Shown one piece after another: positions 43,022 to 55,507 of a stretch of DNA of 64,000 nt; the stretch's first letter is position 1, and every line of letters starts with the position of its first letter. A program made the translations under genes and the position numbers. The stretch lies in the NCBI GenBank assembly GCA_028015205.1, contig CM051516.1, positions 28,510,593-28,574,592 on the forward strand, given 5' to 3'. This DNA is from Mytilisepta virgata. Its lineage: Eukaryota > Mollusca > Bivalvia > Mytilida > Mytilidae. Below the pieces are notes generated by a model. That model was not told the origin of the DNA. It ran no database searches and saw only the letters and a program-made list of their open reading frames with translations.

Positions 43022-44140
43022 TTTTTTCCCAAAGATAATCATGGACTTCTTGAACATTTCTTCGTAATATGGTAATTTTAATTTAATGCTTTATTTATTT
43101 ATAGAGGATTGCTAACAGTAATGAAAGAGGCTAGGGGTATGTATAACCCGTCCACAACTCCTCCAATACCAGTGTATATTGGCATTGTACACCACCTGTT
43201 TTATTTTTTATCAGAATAATTTTCAGGGAATCTTCACTGTATATTGCCTTTGTGCAGCCTGTATTTTGTTTTTTTGGGGTTTCCCATAGACAAACATGGA
43301 ATTATACATTACTTTATATCATTGTTGCCATAGTTGGGTATATACATTTGTTAGCTTTGCTCACAGTACTTCTAGTTGGTCATTTAGGCCTTCATCACAA
43401 CTGATGAGTTTTAAATTGACTAAATGTGAACATCTTGTGCATCAAAACTGGTAAATAGCAAAACAGTTATATGCAAGATGGGAGATAACTCTACTAGTAG
43501 TAATTATTTTAATTATTCCTGTTATTGAAATTACTGTGTATTCATATTAGTGTAAAGGTTCTAGATTAATGGAAAACATTGATATATCACTTTTTGATAC
43601 CATAATAAAAGGATACGAGGTATGCACTGACTCGATATCTTGCCATGATTTCTTCCTTCAGTAAAATTGATATATTAAAAGTAGTACATCAACAAATACG
43701 CATACCTTGTCCATCAAAATAGGAATAAAACAATAATCATTGATAGTAATAATTACACCAAAACATCTGAAGATTTTCCTTCAACTACAAAGATTAGCAA
43801 TAAACAACCTCAAACGTTATAACATCAACTTTTAAGCAGAATTTCAAAATAAACGTCAAATTCCATATTCAAACATTAAACAAAATGAAACAAATAGACA
43901 GTAATAAAAATTAAGCATGTACAATGCAGACAGGATATAAATGAACCATTATGTTGTCAAGCATTAAATATCAACCAGAATAATGTTTCTATTTATTTTG
44001 AATGTTATATACATCTTTCTTTCTTTTGATTGAAAGTTATTAATGAATCCAGAAAATACCACTAATCAGAAAATAATTTTTATTAATTGTCATTAATTTC
44101 CCAGTTGACTGATGTTTATTATTTCACCCCAGCAAGCGGT
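43022..44140. other. Intergenic DNA
   Basis: No gene seen. On the minus strand AATAAA (plus-strand TTTATT at 44115-44120) lies about 20 bases past the stop of the next gene and is its likely poly(A) signal. Confidence 0.45.
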
Positions 44141-45787
44141 TTAAATGTTAATTTTTACTTCATATAATTTTGCATTGTCTGTACTGTTTGTCGGTGTGTT
44201 ACATCCTACATAGAGTTTTCCAATTGAATTATAAGCCAGGCAATAAGCACGTAATAGCCCAACTTTCTCCATATTAAAATGTGTCACTAGTTGTCCTTTA
44301 TTGTTCAGTATATGTAGAATGTAATTCTTACGTTCAGTAACAATAACATCAGATGGTGTTGTCACCACACCCACGGGTTGGAATGGTTTGCCCACGGTAT
44401 TGATATCAGGATGTCCTGTGTATATCTGTAGGATATCTCCTCTCTGGTCTAATACAACTACTCTGCCTGTATGATCCTCAGATAAACGGTCCACTGCAAA
44501 AATATTACTATTCTTTGTAGTAGTTAGACGTTCAACATATGTAAATATACGGTTATCATGTCTGTCATGTTCATATACGGCTTCGTTTTCGCCATCTTTA
44601 TTCATCACAATCACTGCCCGTCTACCTGTGGCGGAGTAAGCTTCACCAGGTGTCCTAGTTCCTACTATCACTTTGTCATCTTCTGTCACATGGACGGCTG
44701 TCAGTATCAATGGATCCACATTATATATAGAATCGTGTAGTTTACCTGTCTTACTACTGACTGTTTTCAGTATCGAACCGTTGGGAATAATAAGGACATC
44801 TCCAGATGATGTAATTGACACACCATATATATCAAGATTAAAACTGGATATAACACTGATTCTCTGACCATCTATCTTTACTTTCTGTAACACCTTTTGG
44901 TCAGCAATCCACAGGGAATTATCTGGGCATGTTGACAGGTAATAAACTCTGTGGATTTCAGTTTTGAGTTGTTTAATGACTTTAACTTCTATCTTATCAG
45001 TATTTTCTTGTAGTGATCCTACATTATATTGAGTAATCTCCCCTGGCAAAAACGTTGGTATTGAATTAACTTTCATCTCCAAAGATTGCACTGTTAGATC
45101 CAACGAACTTTCTAAATGAGATCTTTTATATATAATCTCTGTATCTTTTGATTCCTTCATTTCTTCTAATTCGGACTTTTGTTTTTCCATTTGGTTGATA
45201 CATAGAGAGAGTTTATTTTTTTTCTCATGAACTGACTTAAGAAAAACTTCCCATTTCTGATTCAAAACTCTTTTCAATTCGGCAATATAATCATCCACGG
45301 ACTTCATCAGCGCTTTTTTCCTTTCTTCTATTTTTATTTGCGTCTCCTCAAATTTGGTTTTCTCGGTTTTTTCAATATCTGTTAACGCTGCATCTTTTTT
45401 CTTAATTTCAGCTATCTGTTGTTGGAGTTTTTCGAGTTTTGCAGTTCGCATTTCGCTAATTTGAAGTATGTCGTGGCCTTTGTGGACGTTGGCTATACAT
45501 GCCAGACAAACTAACGTATCGCATGTTTTGCAGTACATAACACAGGTCTTATCCTGGTGTATTTGGCACTCAATATCACCAATCACCACTTCCTCGGTAC
45601 GCTTTCCCACTTCTTTAATATCAATAACTTTATGGTTTCTGCCAAACCTTGAATGTTTGTTGTCTTTACATTTAGTACACATTAGCATTTCACAGTTCAA
45701 ACATTTCCATTTGATTTTTGTCTCAGTCTCGCATAAGTCACAGCAAAGAGGAGCCTGCCCTTTTCGAAATGACTGCGAAAACGCCAT
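44141..45787 (-). CDS. Two-B-box, coiled-coil protein (TRIM-like without RING)
   Basis: A 548-residue product from one uninterrupted exon. Residues 16-54 form B-box 1 (C16, C19, C29, C32, C37, C40, H45, H52); residues 74-105 form B-box 2 (C74, H77, C86, C89, C94, C97, H102, H105). About 110-225 is a Lys/Glu-rich coiled coil, and 280-548 has repeated strand-turn patterns (NSLWIADQKVLQKVKIDG, SGDVLIIPNG, VVVLDQRGDILQIYTG) like a TRIM2/TRIM56-type beta-propeller. There is no N-terminal RING, so ubiquitin-ligase activity is not expected on its own; binding or scaffold roles in innate signalling are suggested for this class in bivalves, where it is greatly expanded. AATATT and an acceptor-like TTATCTTTTAG lie just before the ATG, so a 5' UTR intron is likely. 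Confidence 0.88.
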   Translation of the reverse strand: MAFSQSFRKGQAPLCCDLCETETKIKWKCLNCEMLMCTKCKDNKHSRFGRNHKVIDIKEVGKRTEEVVIGDIECQIHQDKTCVMYCKTCDTLVCLACIANVHKGHDILQISEMRTAKLEKLQQQIAEIKKKDAALTDIEKTEKTKFEETQIKIEERKKALMKSVDDYIAELKRVLNQKWEVFLKSVHEKKNKLSLCINQMEKQKSELEEMKESKDTEIIYKRSHLESSLDLTVQSLEMKVNSIPTFLPGEITQYNVGSLQENTDKIEVKVIKQLKTEIHRVYYLSTCPDNSLWIADQKVLQKVKIDGQRISVISSFNLDIYGVSITSSGDVLIIPNGSILKTVSSKTGKLHDSIYNVDPLILTAVHVTEDDKVIVGTRTPGEAYSATGRRAVIVMNKDGENEAVYEHDRHDNRIFTYVERLTTTKNSNIFAVDRLSEDHTGRVVVLDQRGDILQIYTGHPDINTVGKPFQPVGVVTTPSDVIVTERKNYILHILNNKGQLVTHFNMEKVGLLRAYCLAYNSIGKLYVGCNTPTNSTDNAKLYEVKINI

Positions 45788-45800
45788 AATATTCTAAAAG
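45788..45800 (-). promoter_or_regulatory. Likely splice acceptor of a 5' UTR intron
   Basis: Read on the minus strand, TTATCTTTTAG is followed by AATATT and the ATG of the B-box gene. A first non-coding exon would lie at higher coordinates; I cannot place it. Confidence 0.45.
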
Positions 45801-46617
45801 ATAAATAATCCAAAATGTCTACTCTTGAGTACTTCCTTGAGTCGGCAAACCTAGCTACACATTATCTCCTTTTGAACAAAGGTTTCTAGGTCAGTATTTA
45901 AATCTATCTGACTGGTAACAAATAAATTGCCTTGACATTTAAATTTATTTAAAATGGTGGAGGAAAAAATGTATATATAAACTAAACTAAAGCTCCATGT
46001 AAAACATGGAAGATTTTAGTAAACTGTTAAAGTACATGTATGTAAATTTGTTATAATATTTATTGTTTTCAACAATATTTTTTTTCTCATTTTTAGCAAA
46101 TATTTTAGTACATGTATTTCCCTTGTATTTATATACATTGTACATGCCTGAGTCCTGGTTGTTCGTTACTTTTTGTATTTCCCTTGAAAACCTGCATTGT
46201 TTCACCGGAAAAATGGGTTTTTTAATTTTTTTTAATCATTTTTTTTTCTTCTTGATTAATTTTTTTTCCGCTTTATGTTCTTGTTTAATTTGTAAATAAC
46301 CCCTAGGTATAATAGAGAAAATGTGTTTTAAATGTATGGCATATCATATTTCATGGCTACATTAGGTGTTTTAAGTTGGATTCTAAATGGTTTCATTATC
46401 TACCTGTGTTGAACTGGTCCCGCAATTACTCTTTATAAAGATCTCGACAAGTAAATTTAATTCTTGAGAACCAGATACGGTTTCATAGTCCGGTTTTTCA
46501 AAAACTTACAAGTGAAATTAAACGCTAAAACTAAATACCGGTTTTGTTAAAGAAAACCGGTTTTAGTTTCAGTGTTTGATTTCATTTGGAGACCAAAGAA
46601 TATTCTAAATCAAATTA
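45801..46617. other. AT-rich intergenic DNA
   Basis: Contains T-rich runs and, at about 46480-46600, repeated ACCGGTTTT motifs before the Harbinger-like exon. No gene seen. Confidence 0.4.
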
Positions 46618-47071
46618 ATGAACATGGATATTACAAGTTATCCTGTGCTTGATTTTCTTTTCGATGATGATTTAAATTTTGTACCACTGATTAATTTTAT
46701 TGCTGCTGGAAAAACAAAGAGGGACAAAAAACCAAGTATTGGAGGTTATGTTGAAAATGTGCTACCTTTCTATAATATAGATGACTTCAGATCTGTGTTC
46801 CGTGTTAGCAGATCACTAGCTGTTTGAAGAACTTGTGTGCATGATTGGTGACAATGTTGTAAAAAAAACACCCTCGTGGCGGAGGTAAAAAGCCTGTGTC
46901 CGCTGAAAAAACCATCCTTGTTGGATTGTATTATATGGGATGGGATGTCAGGAAACAATTAGACGGATTGCGGACAAATTTAATATTTCAGAATATTCAG
47001 TAGTAAAGTGACGAAACAATTTCCTAAGTGCACTACATGATCAGTTACAGGACGTTATCAAGTGGCCGAAG
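46618..47071 (+). pseudogene. HARBI1-like (PIF/Harbinger) transposase exon, broken
   Basis: The first 69 codons are open (MNMDITSYPVLDFLFDDDLN to DDFRSVFRVSRS), then a TGA. The family pattern continues in other frames: a FEELVCMIGDNVVKK helix, then MGCQETIRRIADKFNISEYS, which is the helix-turn-helix-like region of Harbinger transposases, and DVIKWPK before a donor GTACGT at 47072. At least three frame or stop breaks occur within 450 bases. The catalytic DDE region is not present. Confidence 0.65.
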
Positions 47072-47460
47072 GTACGTTATCAAATTAATAAAATCGCTGC
47101 TTCATTCTGCACATTTTCTGTCGAATGGTGTTATAAACAACGAATACACACTAATAGCAACCGTCGGTAGTTTTGTCCATTTAGCGTTTTAGTGGAAGAC
47201 CATTTGATATTCTCGGGGGGGGGGGGAGTAATTTTGAAAATGAAAAACTGAGCTTGGCAATAACTAAAAAAAAAAAACACTATGAAAATGAATATGTCCT
47301 CCATACTATAGGACAAGACAGGATTGTATTAAAAAATCAACAAAACCAAAGCCATTCTGTATTGAAAAAAAAATCTAACGAAACAATAATGTATCTAAAC
47401 CATACACACAAATATCATATTATATACTTTACTATAGTAACCACTAATAAAATAACCAGC
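47072..47460. other. AT-rich DNA with G and A runs
   Basis: No gene seen; a frame at 47254-47538 is Lys/Asn-rich low complexity. Confidence 0.35.
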
Positions 47461-47650
47461 ACAAATAAAATTAACCGCTCTTTCCCGCGGGTAACTGCGC
47501 GTAGGCAGAATAACTGTAAGGGAAAATTCACGTCGTAAAAATAACCCCTTATTTCCCTCGGGAAACTGCGTGTAGGCAAAATAAAGACAAAATGCGAACG
47601 AGCGCGTAAATAAAATAACTCCTTTGTCGGCAAATTGCATGTCTTTTCAA
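47461..47650. repeat. Diverged tandem repeat, two to three units of about 85 bp
   Basis: The CCCGCGGGTAACTGCGCGTAGGC, CCCTCGGGAAACTGCGTG and GTCGGCAAATTGCATG strings recur with CAAAATAA spacers. It is unusually GC-rich for the region and produces three overlapping open frames. Confidence 0.55.
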
Positions 47651-48395
47651 ATAACAACTTGTCGTTGGGTAGAAATGGCGGCGGATACAAAATTGTCTTG
47701 TAGATTTAGACTTATTTAGAATATATTCGTCTACAAAAAGACTCTGTGCACATCAGGAAAAGAACTCTATTCTGATTTAATAATTATATCTTTATTTTCA
47801 GTTCAGTATAATAATACAGTTATGGCCTTCATAAAAGTTAATATAGCAATTATTAAATCTCGAAAATTTCATCAAGTTCGCACGTTGACCTGTTGACCGG
47901 AACAGAGGAACATTAAAATGCACCCGTATATGCAATATAATTATGTAAAGTTCTTTTTTTGAATAACATATTTTTTAGAAAGACATTTATCATGAATATA
48001 ATCAGACTGTACTAACGATTCAGTTTCTTGGCTGGCGGAGGGCGAGTTCGTCGCCATCTTGAATCCGATAAATCTTGTTTCAGGGCAGGTTTCATCGTTT
48101 CTTGAATCCGAGAAAATCCGGTTTTGGTTTCTTGTAAAATAACGTGTTGGTTTTCAAACCCAGTTCCGGATTCTTTGTAATCAAACACGGCCTTATATAA
48201 ACATCACATGGATTCTTAAAATTAACCAAATCGAGGACTTAACTTTGAAATTTGGAATTCCATGAATTTATGATCTAAAAAATCATCCTCATATGATTTT
48301 ACAACATTTTTTACTCCAGAATAATGATACGAAAATCATAAAATTTAAATTTGGATCGGTACCCAGACCCTCAGGGGATATAATATATACTAGAC

Positions 48396-48423
48396 ATTGA
48401 ACCCGCGCGAGCGCGGGTTCAAT
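48396..48423. repeat. Perfect 13-bp hairpin with two-base loop
   Basis: ATTGAACCCGCGC (48396-48408), loop GA, GCGCGGGTTCAAT (48411-48423). It resembles the head hairpins of families A-F. Downstream, at 48620-48720, is a reverse-oriented piece of the family C unit (GTAGGTCAGCGTGACCCAAT, ATCCACTGATGAAG). Confidence 0.8.
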
Positions 48424-48723
48424 AAAAATGTTTTTTTCTGGTGGCCATATTGACTATAAAAAGTTGTTGCGGCCATGTCATTCATGGAACAGGAACTCAA
48501 TATGGATGTTGTGGCAGGCTTCCCATAAACTTTCCTGTCAAGTAGGTGGTATCATCTGATAGTTTCATGTATATATATGCAGTAGTATTCCAGAAATGGA
48601 TGTTAATGCAAATTTTAACAGAAGTCAATGAAGCGTGAAATGTAGGTCAGCGTGACCCAATTGTCATATGGCTGTTCGTTACTACCGAAGATGTATCCAC
48701 TGATGAAGTAGACTGTATGCCAC

Positions 48724-50260
48724 GTAGAATTACCAAAATGGAACTTCAGGTTCCATCCATTTGACGAAAACACAACCACATAAATTGTCAATATTTTTAT
48801 TGTTACAATTAATTCTGAACTGGAACTTGATGAAAAGCTTTCATTAAATACACATTCCATAATGCATTACCTTTTCCCTTCAGAATATATATGAAAATGA
48901 AATTGTAGATGTAAACATTTCCTTAGTGACGGATGAATTTTTCAAAAGATGCCGTGAGTTAGGTAGGGCATATTTTAGGAAAATAATTGTTCCTATTGTT
49001 CCATTGTCATCATGGTCAGGGCTAGCGAAGCTTAATTTCACAAATATATCCAATAATCAGACGATAAAAAGCAGTTTTAGTGTGTGGCTGCGTGTGTTGT
49101 CCACGTTTATAATTATCAAAGATGCCCGAGATAAATTTCGTCATTAATGATAAAGATGACCATTTGTTAAAAATATTTTTATCTAGGGTATGGTAGAGAT
49201 ATATTTAGACAGGTCATATGACAAATAATGTAAAAATAGATAATGGTTGGTTTTATCACTTTGTGCAAGGTAAACATCCGAGCAATCCAAAAAACAACTA
49301 AGTTAGGAATTCCTCTGACCTTTACCTTCCTTCTTCATAATCTTCAAAGTTCATAACCTTTACAGTTAGGAGAAATTGCGTTATAGTAGAAAAACAATCC
49401 TGAATACATGAAGCGGAAACATCCCACTCGAAGGAGAATGTTTTTAATTTGTTTTATTCTTCTTCTTCCGTAATTGCAAACAGAAATACATTAAAAATAT
49501 GTGTATACTTGTTTATTTAAATCAATGTGTTAAAATGATGCATTCGAGAACCTTCTAAGGGATATGTTGGGAGAATTCATATTGGAAAAATGCATACAAA
49601 TTCCATTTGCACATAAACAAAGCTGCAGTTTAAATTTATAAATGCAGATTGTCAAATCCGAGTATAACCTTTATAATCTGAACCATACATCGTTTATTTT
49701 GAACCACGCGTTTTGCCGCCTATTCGGCTAATTCGTAAATTTAGTATTATAGATACCTAATCTATGAATACACTAAATCCACTTAATTAACGATTACCCG
49801 AACGTTGTTTAGACTTCTGCCCCATCCAGACAATCACGCATTACAGTGGATCGGGATTCTCCCGACGTTAAACGGCAATTTTGAGAATTTTCTGAGAGTC
49901 GTGGGACCTGATTCCAATTCTTTATAAAAGCCATGTGACTTCAGAGGAATCTCATAGTATTATTGTATATAGCTGAATACCTAAAATCTACAAGTCACCA
50001 AGCAACACATTAATTTAAGAATACATATATTCCATTTTTTCCAATTCTATAGAAAGGATACAGGGAAAAATAAAGATTTAATTACACATGTACCATATTT
50101 ACGCCCTACAGCTCAATGGTGAGGGGGGGGGGTATGAAAAACTGACCAGTAGTGGAAAAAATTTTACTACCATTATAATGATTTTCCTTGGAACTTGAAC
50201 TTTTTGTCAATTTCCGCCATAACAGAGTAGAATATATTTAAAGATATTGAAAATCTCTTT
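48724..50260. other. No gene seen
   Basis: Unique AT-rich sequence. A 73-codon frame at 48926-49147 has no splice or domain support. Confidence 0.35.
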
Positions 50261-50261
50261 A

Positions 50262-50520
50262 AGGAATAAGAATAAGAATAATTTTATTGATTTAAAGACC
50301 AAACATTGATCTATCACCAATCAATTGGAAGAACAAACAAATAAAAAAATAACAAATACATCATGAACAAAATAACAATCAACAGTAAAAAAACAAGTTG
50401 CTTTCTTAAAAAAAAGAAGAATACATGAACCCTAGATTGTTGATTGATCAGAAAATTATTGTTTTGTTTCATTTATTATTATACATGTAATGAAATATGT
50501 GGCTTATAATCAACCATTCT
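50262..50520 (-). mobile_element. Possible LINE 3' end with (TTATTC)n tail
   Basis: Read on the minus strand it ends ATCAATAAAATTATTC followed by repeated TTATTC. That is the same design (AATAAA then a short tandem tail) as the LINE 3' ends at 57682 and 63125. No coding part remains. Confidence 0.4.
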
Positions 50521-50569
50521 GGATGAAAGGAAATAGTATTGAAAGTATGTTTTAAATTGTAATGTTTTT

Positions 50570-51430
50570 GATCTGAAGGAGCAACAGAACTGTTTTTTCA
50601 TGTTTTTAACCCGAACAAAATGAGATGGGGACCTTTTATAGATACCTCAACACCTTATTTATATGAAGTATGGTCCAATTTGAACCTGTCAGGAGATGAC
50701 GCAAATGAAATTCCAATAGGCTTCAATGGAATCTTATGCACAATGTAGCCACCAATCAGTACAGAACGAGGAATTTTTGTAAAGAATCCTCAGTCACTAT
50801 TCCTAAAAAGTTTGAAAGGATTTGGCATTGTAGTTTCGGAGAAGAAATTTAAAAATTGTACAAATCAGGATAAAGAAATGCCTCTGGTAGCCATGTTTTT
50901 TATCGGTGAAAAATGAAGAATTTTTAGAAACACCCTTTCAGGAGTCATTCCTGAAAAATCAAGAAATGCCTCTTGCTACCATGTTTTAATCAGATCCGAA
51001 CAAAATAAGGAATTTTATAAACACTTATCCAAAAATGATTCCTGCAAGGTTAAGTTCAATTTAACCCAGTCGTTTTTGGTTTTAAAGGAAATAGTGATAA
51101 TGTGATTTCCCATATTGTTTTAATGGGAAACTATGCACTATAGTACCTACCAGGTATGCCACCCAATCAGCACAAAGGAGGAATTTTTTAAAGGGTTTTT
51201 CCAATCATCATTCCTATGAAGTTTGAAAAGATTTGGCTTTGTACTTTCAGAGGAAAAGAAATTTGAAACATGGATCAATCAGAATCAAGAATTGCCTCTG
51301 GGGGCAATGTTTTTAATCTGATCAGAACGAAATGATGATTTTTTCTAGACACACTTCTAAACAATATTCATGCAAAGCATAGTTAAATTTGGTTCAGTGG
51401 TTTCTGAGGGGATGATGGATTGTCTAATGG
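50570..51430 (-). repeat. Reverse-oriented, diverged family A-like array
   Basis: Three to four units recognisable by GCCTCTGGTAGCCATGTTTT-type wording and TCAGAACGAAATGATGATTT, the complement of the array at 20055-21007. Confidence 0.5.
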
Positions 51431-54400
51431 CAAAGTGATGACGGTAGCTGATATGGCTAAAAACTGATTCCTTGTGATATGTATTTTACTGTTTCGTGAA
51501 ACTTGAAAATTCCCTGTACCAACTTATCAATTTAGGAATATTTCATAGCTTAAGCAGCTGGTCAACAAAGTATTCATGATCATTTACCCCGAAACTTCAC
51601 TACTCAATCAGTCCTGATGGTAAACCAAAAAATTTAAATTTGATTGCTTATAAAATGAATAAAAAAAATATTAGTATCATTCTTTTATGTATGACAGTTT
51701 TTGTTTTTCTGCTGTTTCATTATCTTAATCCATAATGAAACATTGTCCATAATTATAGTAAAATACCATCAAAATAGTTTACGTGTGAAATACATGGACG
51801 GTTGATCCTAGAGAGATTTTCAACAATGTTTCGGTGTAGGTTTTGCATTTGCAAATTTTGCAATTGTTCAGCTCGTCAGTGGTAAAAAACGTGGAACGCA
51901 GATGTACACTTTAATATTTCTATTGACATATTTATTTTTTTGCTTATACCTTTCAAGGTTCTGAAGGTACCTAACAGCTAAGTATGCCTATTCTCATGAC
52001 AACTTATTTTAAAAGCGTAACTTCACATGGATGCCCTATAACATTCGGCATTGTGTAAAATATAGAGTGAAGTCTGGAGTTGGAGGTTGGAGTTTGGAGT
52101 CTGGAGCGTTGATTATTTTGAAAATCGTGTATTTAATTAATTTATCAAAAGTAACAATGTATGTATGTCAAATTCTTGGCCTTAATATTTGTCATAAAAT
52201 GATAACCAATTTTGTAGGTGGGTATGTTTTATGGTAATCATGGCATGATTCTAATCTTGACAGGTAGATCACAAGAACCAAGTTTTGGTGTTTTTATTTA
52301 TTAATGTATATAAAGGACATTACATAAAAGTATCAGAACTATAGTCTGTTTGATTTGGAAAATAAAAAAAAGAAGAAAGCCAATTTCCATCAGAATTATG
52401 CTAAGATAGTTATATCCACATTTTCAAAAGCAACCTTTCATAACGAACAGTTTTAATTAAAAAGACAGAAAACGCATTTTTTCCCCTTTTGTGGTAAGAG
52501 GGTATATTTTATCGTTAGTATTTTTAAACACATTATACAGTGCATCAAATTTATTTCGGTATTTTGTGATACGTTTTATTACCTTCAAAGTTTTATTATT
52601 CTTTACTGACAAAATGGTGCAGAGGCAAACATAGTGCTTCGGATCAATACGTTTTATATCAGTCGGTAAATTTTGGAATATTTAAATGAAATATTAACAT
52701 TATATGCTGTAAAAGAAATAACAAATCCCCTTTTGGAACCTCACCAGTTTTTGTTTTAAATTTTGTTGTTGTTGGGATGACAGTGATGACAGCTACTTCT
52801 GATAATCAAAGTACTGAAGTACTGAACATCAGAGGACCTCAAGTTATGTTGGATTATTGATAAATGACAGGTGTTTATATAGTACCTGCAAGACAGATGT
52901 TCACCTTACAATAAAGTATAATTTGCTATCATATCTGAGATACTGTCTTATAGTAAGAAACTTAACTTTGAGAATTATCCATGAAATGTTGACGTGGTCA
53001 AATGAGAACTGCTAGATTGGCATTATGACCGTATAGTTGCACACTTGCAAAAATCTTTAGCTTATTACTTATGACAGAGAATCAACATAGCAAATATTTT
53101 TTTGACTAGTCACTTAATTATGAGAAAGAGGTCAAGACAATCATATTAAAACAGATAAATTGTAATATTTGGGTGAAAGATACCACATGAACAGTAAACT
53201 CATATATCTGTTACGCTGAGCTTTTTGGTCTAATTTTAGCCAGTGATGATACTGTTGTATGTGTGTGTGATGGCTACAAGTATGGGGAACAGGTACCGAG
53301 AATTATACTCCTTGCTCAACGCAACACAACTCTCTCAACACAGTTAAGGAATTCAATCCTTCCCAGAATATGCACAAGCTGTTTTAAAGAAAAGTAAAAA
53401 TCCAAAATGAGGAGGACGAAATGTGTTTATTAAATACATGAAGTCAATAAACAATAAACATTAATAACATTATTTTTCTCTTTCCGCGAGTACAATAGAT
53501 ATCTCTCTGTTCTAATTAGTCATTTCTTATTCATTAAAAATAAAGACGAGATGCCAGTGATTATTTTTTTACTTCTAATACATATCTGCGAGGAGAAATA
53601 TTATTCTTTGATTCACTTCAACTTTGCTCCACAACCTGTAACTGATGATTTATTTACAAACTAGAGGTGTGAATGACCCGTTATCAGTACACTTTAACCT
53701 CACAAAATTATGATAATTAATGGAACTGTGCTTCCCTACTCTACAATATAACAAACCGCTAACTTAGGATCATTCTAATGATATCTCTTAACAAGAAAGA
53801 TCACATCAAATGTCTAATAGCAGTTTTTCACAAATTAGTGCAACGAAATCCAGCATGTATAAAATATAGGAACTACTATGCTTCCCCACTCTACAAAATG
53901 CAACAAGTTGACAATCAGACCACTTTAATAGCATTTCTTAATAAGAAAAGCCACATCAAATGACCAATCATCTCTTTTTGCAAATTAGAGCAACGAAATA
54001 CAGCATTCCTCTACCAAAATAAAGTTTTTCTCAAGACAACCTGAACAAGAACACCTATACCAAAATCAGCAAAGACAATGCTATTATTTCCATGAAGTGA
54101 ATCAAGAATATTTTAATTTTGAATTATAAAATTGCCTACATAACACCCAATCATTTTAATGGTTAATTATGCCAAAACATATAAATTCCAGACAAAATTG
54201 AACAAAAATACAAATAATGTATAATTATGGGGTCATAGCTTCAAGATATTTAATAGTAGGTGCCAAAATAGTATATTTTAGTCTTAATAGAATTATCACA
54301 AGTATTTCTATTTGAAATTTGTAATCGCTTGACCAATTTAGGGCCATTCTAACCCTTCGTGAACCTCTCTTTTCCTATAAAATGTAGTAAATTCATCCGC

Positions 54401-55409
54401 AACAACAATTTTTCGGTACGTCATTGATATTAAAGATTGTTTGATTAATATACTAATATTTCTAACGACAAAACATTTTCATATTATTAATTTGGATTTA
54501 AAAAAAAAATCTGAGTATTCATTGAAAACATGAATTTAAAAGAAGCGATAAGGAATTTTATTTTGCACTATATAATGTCCGCGGGTCTATAATTTTTATA
54601 GGTCGGTTATCATTCCAAAACTAATTTAAATATATGCATATATGCAAATAAGCGGGAAATTTAGGCGATGGCAATACATCCGAGGCCCTGAAGGTCCTCT
54701 GATGTAAAAATGTACAAAATTGAGATAAAATTAATAGTTGTAAACTCCTCTTGTAGAATCATCTGTTGTGATCGGCATACATATCTCTGCAACTAGCACT
54801 GTTAAGCGTCAATTATAAGTGAAGTAACTAACATTCCAGCAAATAATATTTCCAAAAATTATTCCATTATTAAAACCTCTACATCTGATAACATAATAAA
54901 ATAATTGGTGCTGTTGTAACACATCAAGAAAAAAAATCCAATTTATAATGTAAAAATATAATTTAATCATAACAGTTTAAGTTTTCACACACACCCTCAT
55001 AATTACGGCTTTAACAAAAGTACACACACACACACTCATCATCACAGCCCAGACCAGACCATGTTTAACAATTTAAAGTCCAGCCCAGACCAGACCTTTT
55101 TGTAAAAATCTTTAAAGACCAGCCCAGCCTTGGTGGGAATTCTAACCCACGTGCATCAAGTTTATGGTACGCAAGTGCATTATCATAATAATCACATCGG
55201 GTCAGCAATAGTATTTAAAAGATTTTTTATAAAAATTTGTATTTGGTCTTGGAACAAATAGATCATTATTAGAGACAGATCGTAAGTTATGGTGTTGCAC
55301 ATCATTAATATGTACAGTTTAAATAACTTTTGTAACCTGTTGAAAGACGCAGACTTTTGTTTTAAAGATATGATATGATTAAATAACTTTAATTAGTATA
55401 TGTGTATAA
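51431..55409. other. Long stretch without a recognisable gene
   Basis: AT-rich. Only two diverged direct copies of about 150 bp (GCAACGAAATCCAGCAT near 53841 and GCAACGAAATACAGCAT near 53990) and short CA runs near 55020 stand out. Open frames are short and lack splice context. Confidence 0.4.
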
Positions 55410-55507
55410 TACACCACGAGCATCAATAAAAGTCGAAGGCGGAGCCTGAGACTTTTATTGGTGTGGGCTGGTGTATTAAACTTATACCTAAGTTCTCATG
55501 TCAAAAA
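55410..55507 (+). repeat. Small foldback element, copy 1
   Basis: AATACACCACGAGC ... CAATAAAAGTC, loop GAAGGCGGAGCCTGA, GACTTTTATTG ... GGTGTATTA. The 11-bp inner stem is perfect; the outer arms AATACACCA/TGGTGTATT also pair. A second copy at 62070 carries compensating changes. The LINE at 55508 inserted at its 3' flank. Confidence 0.8.
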
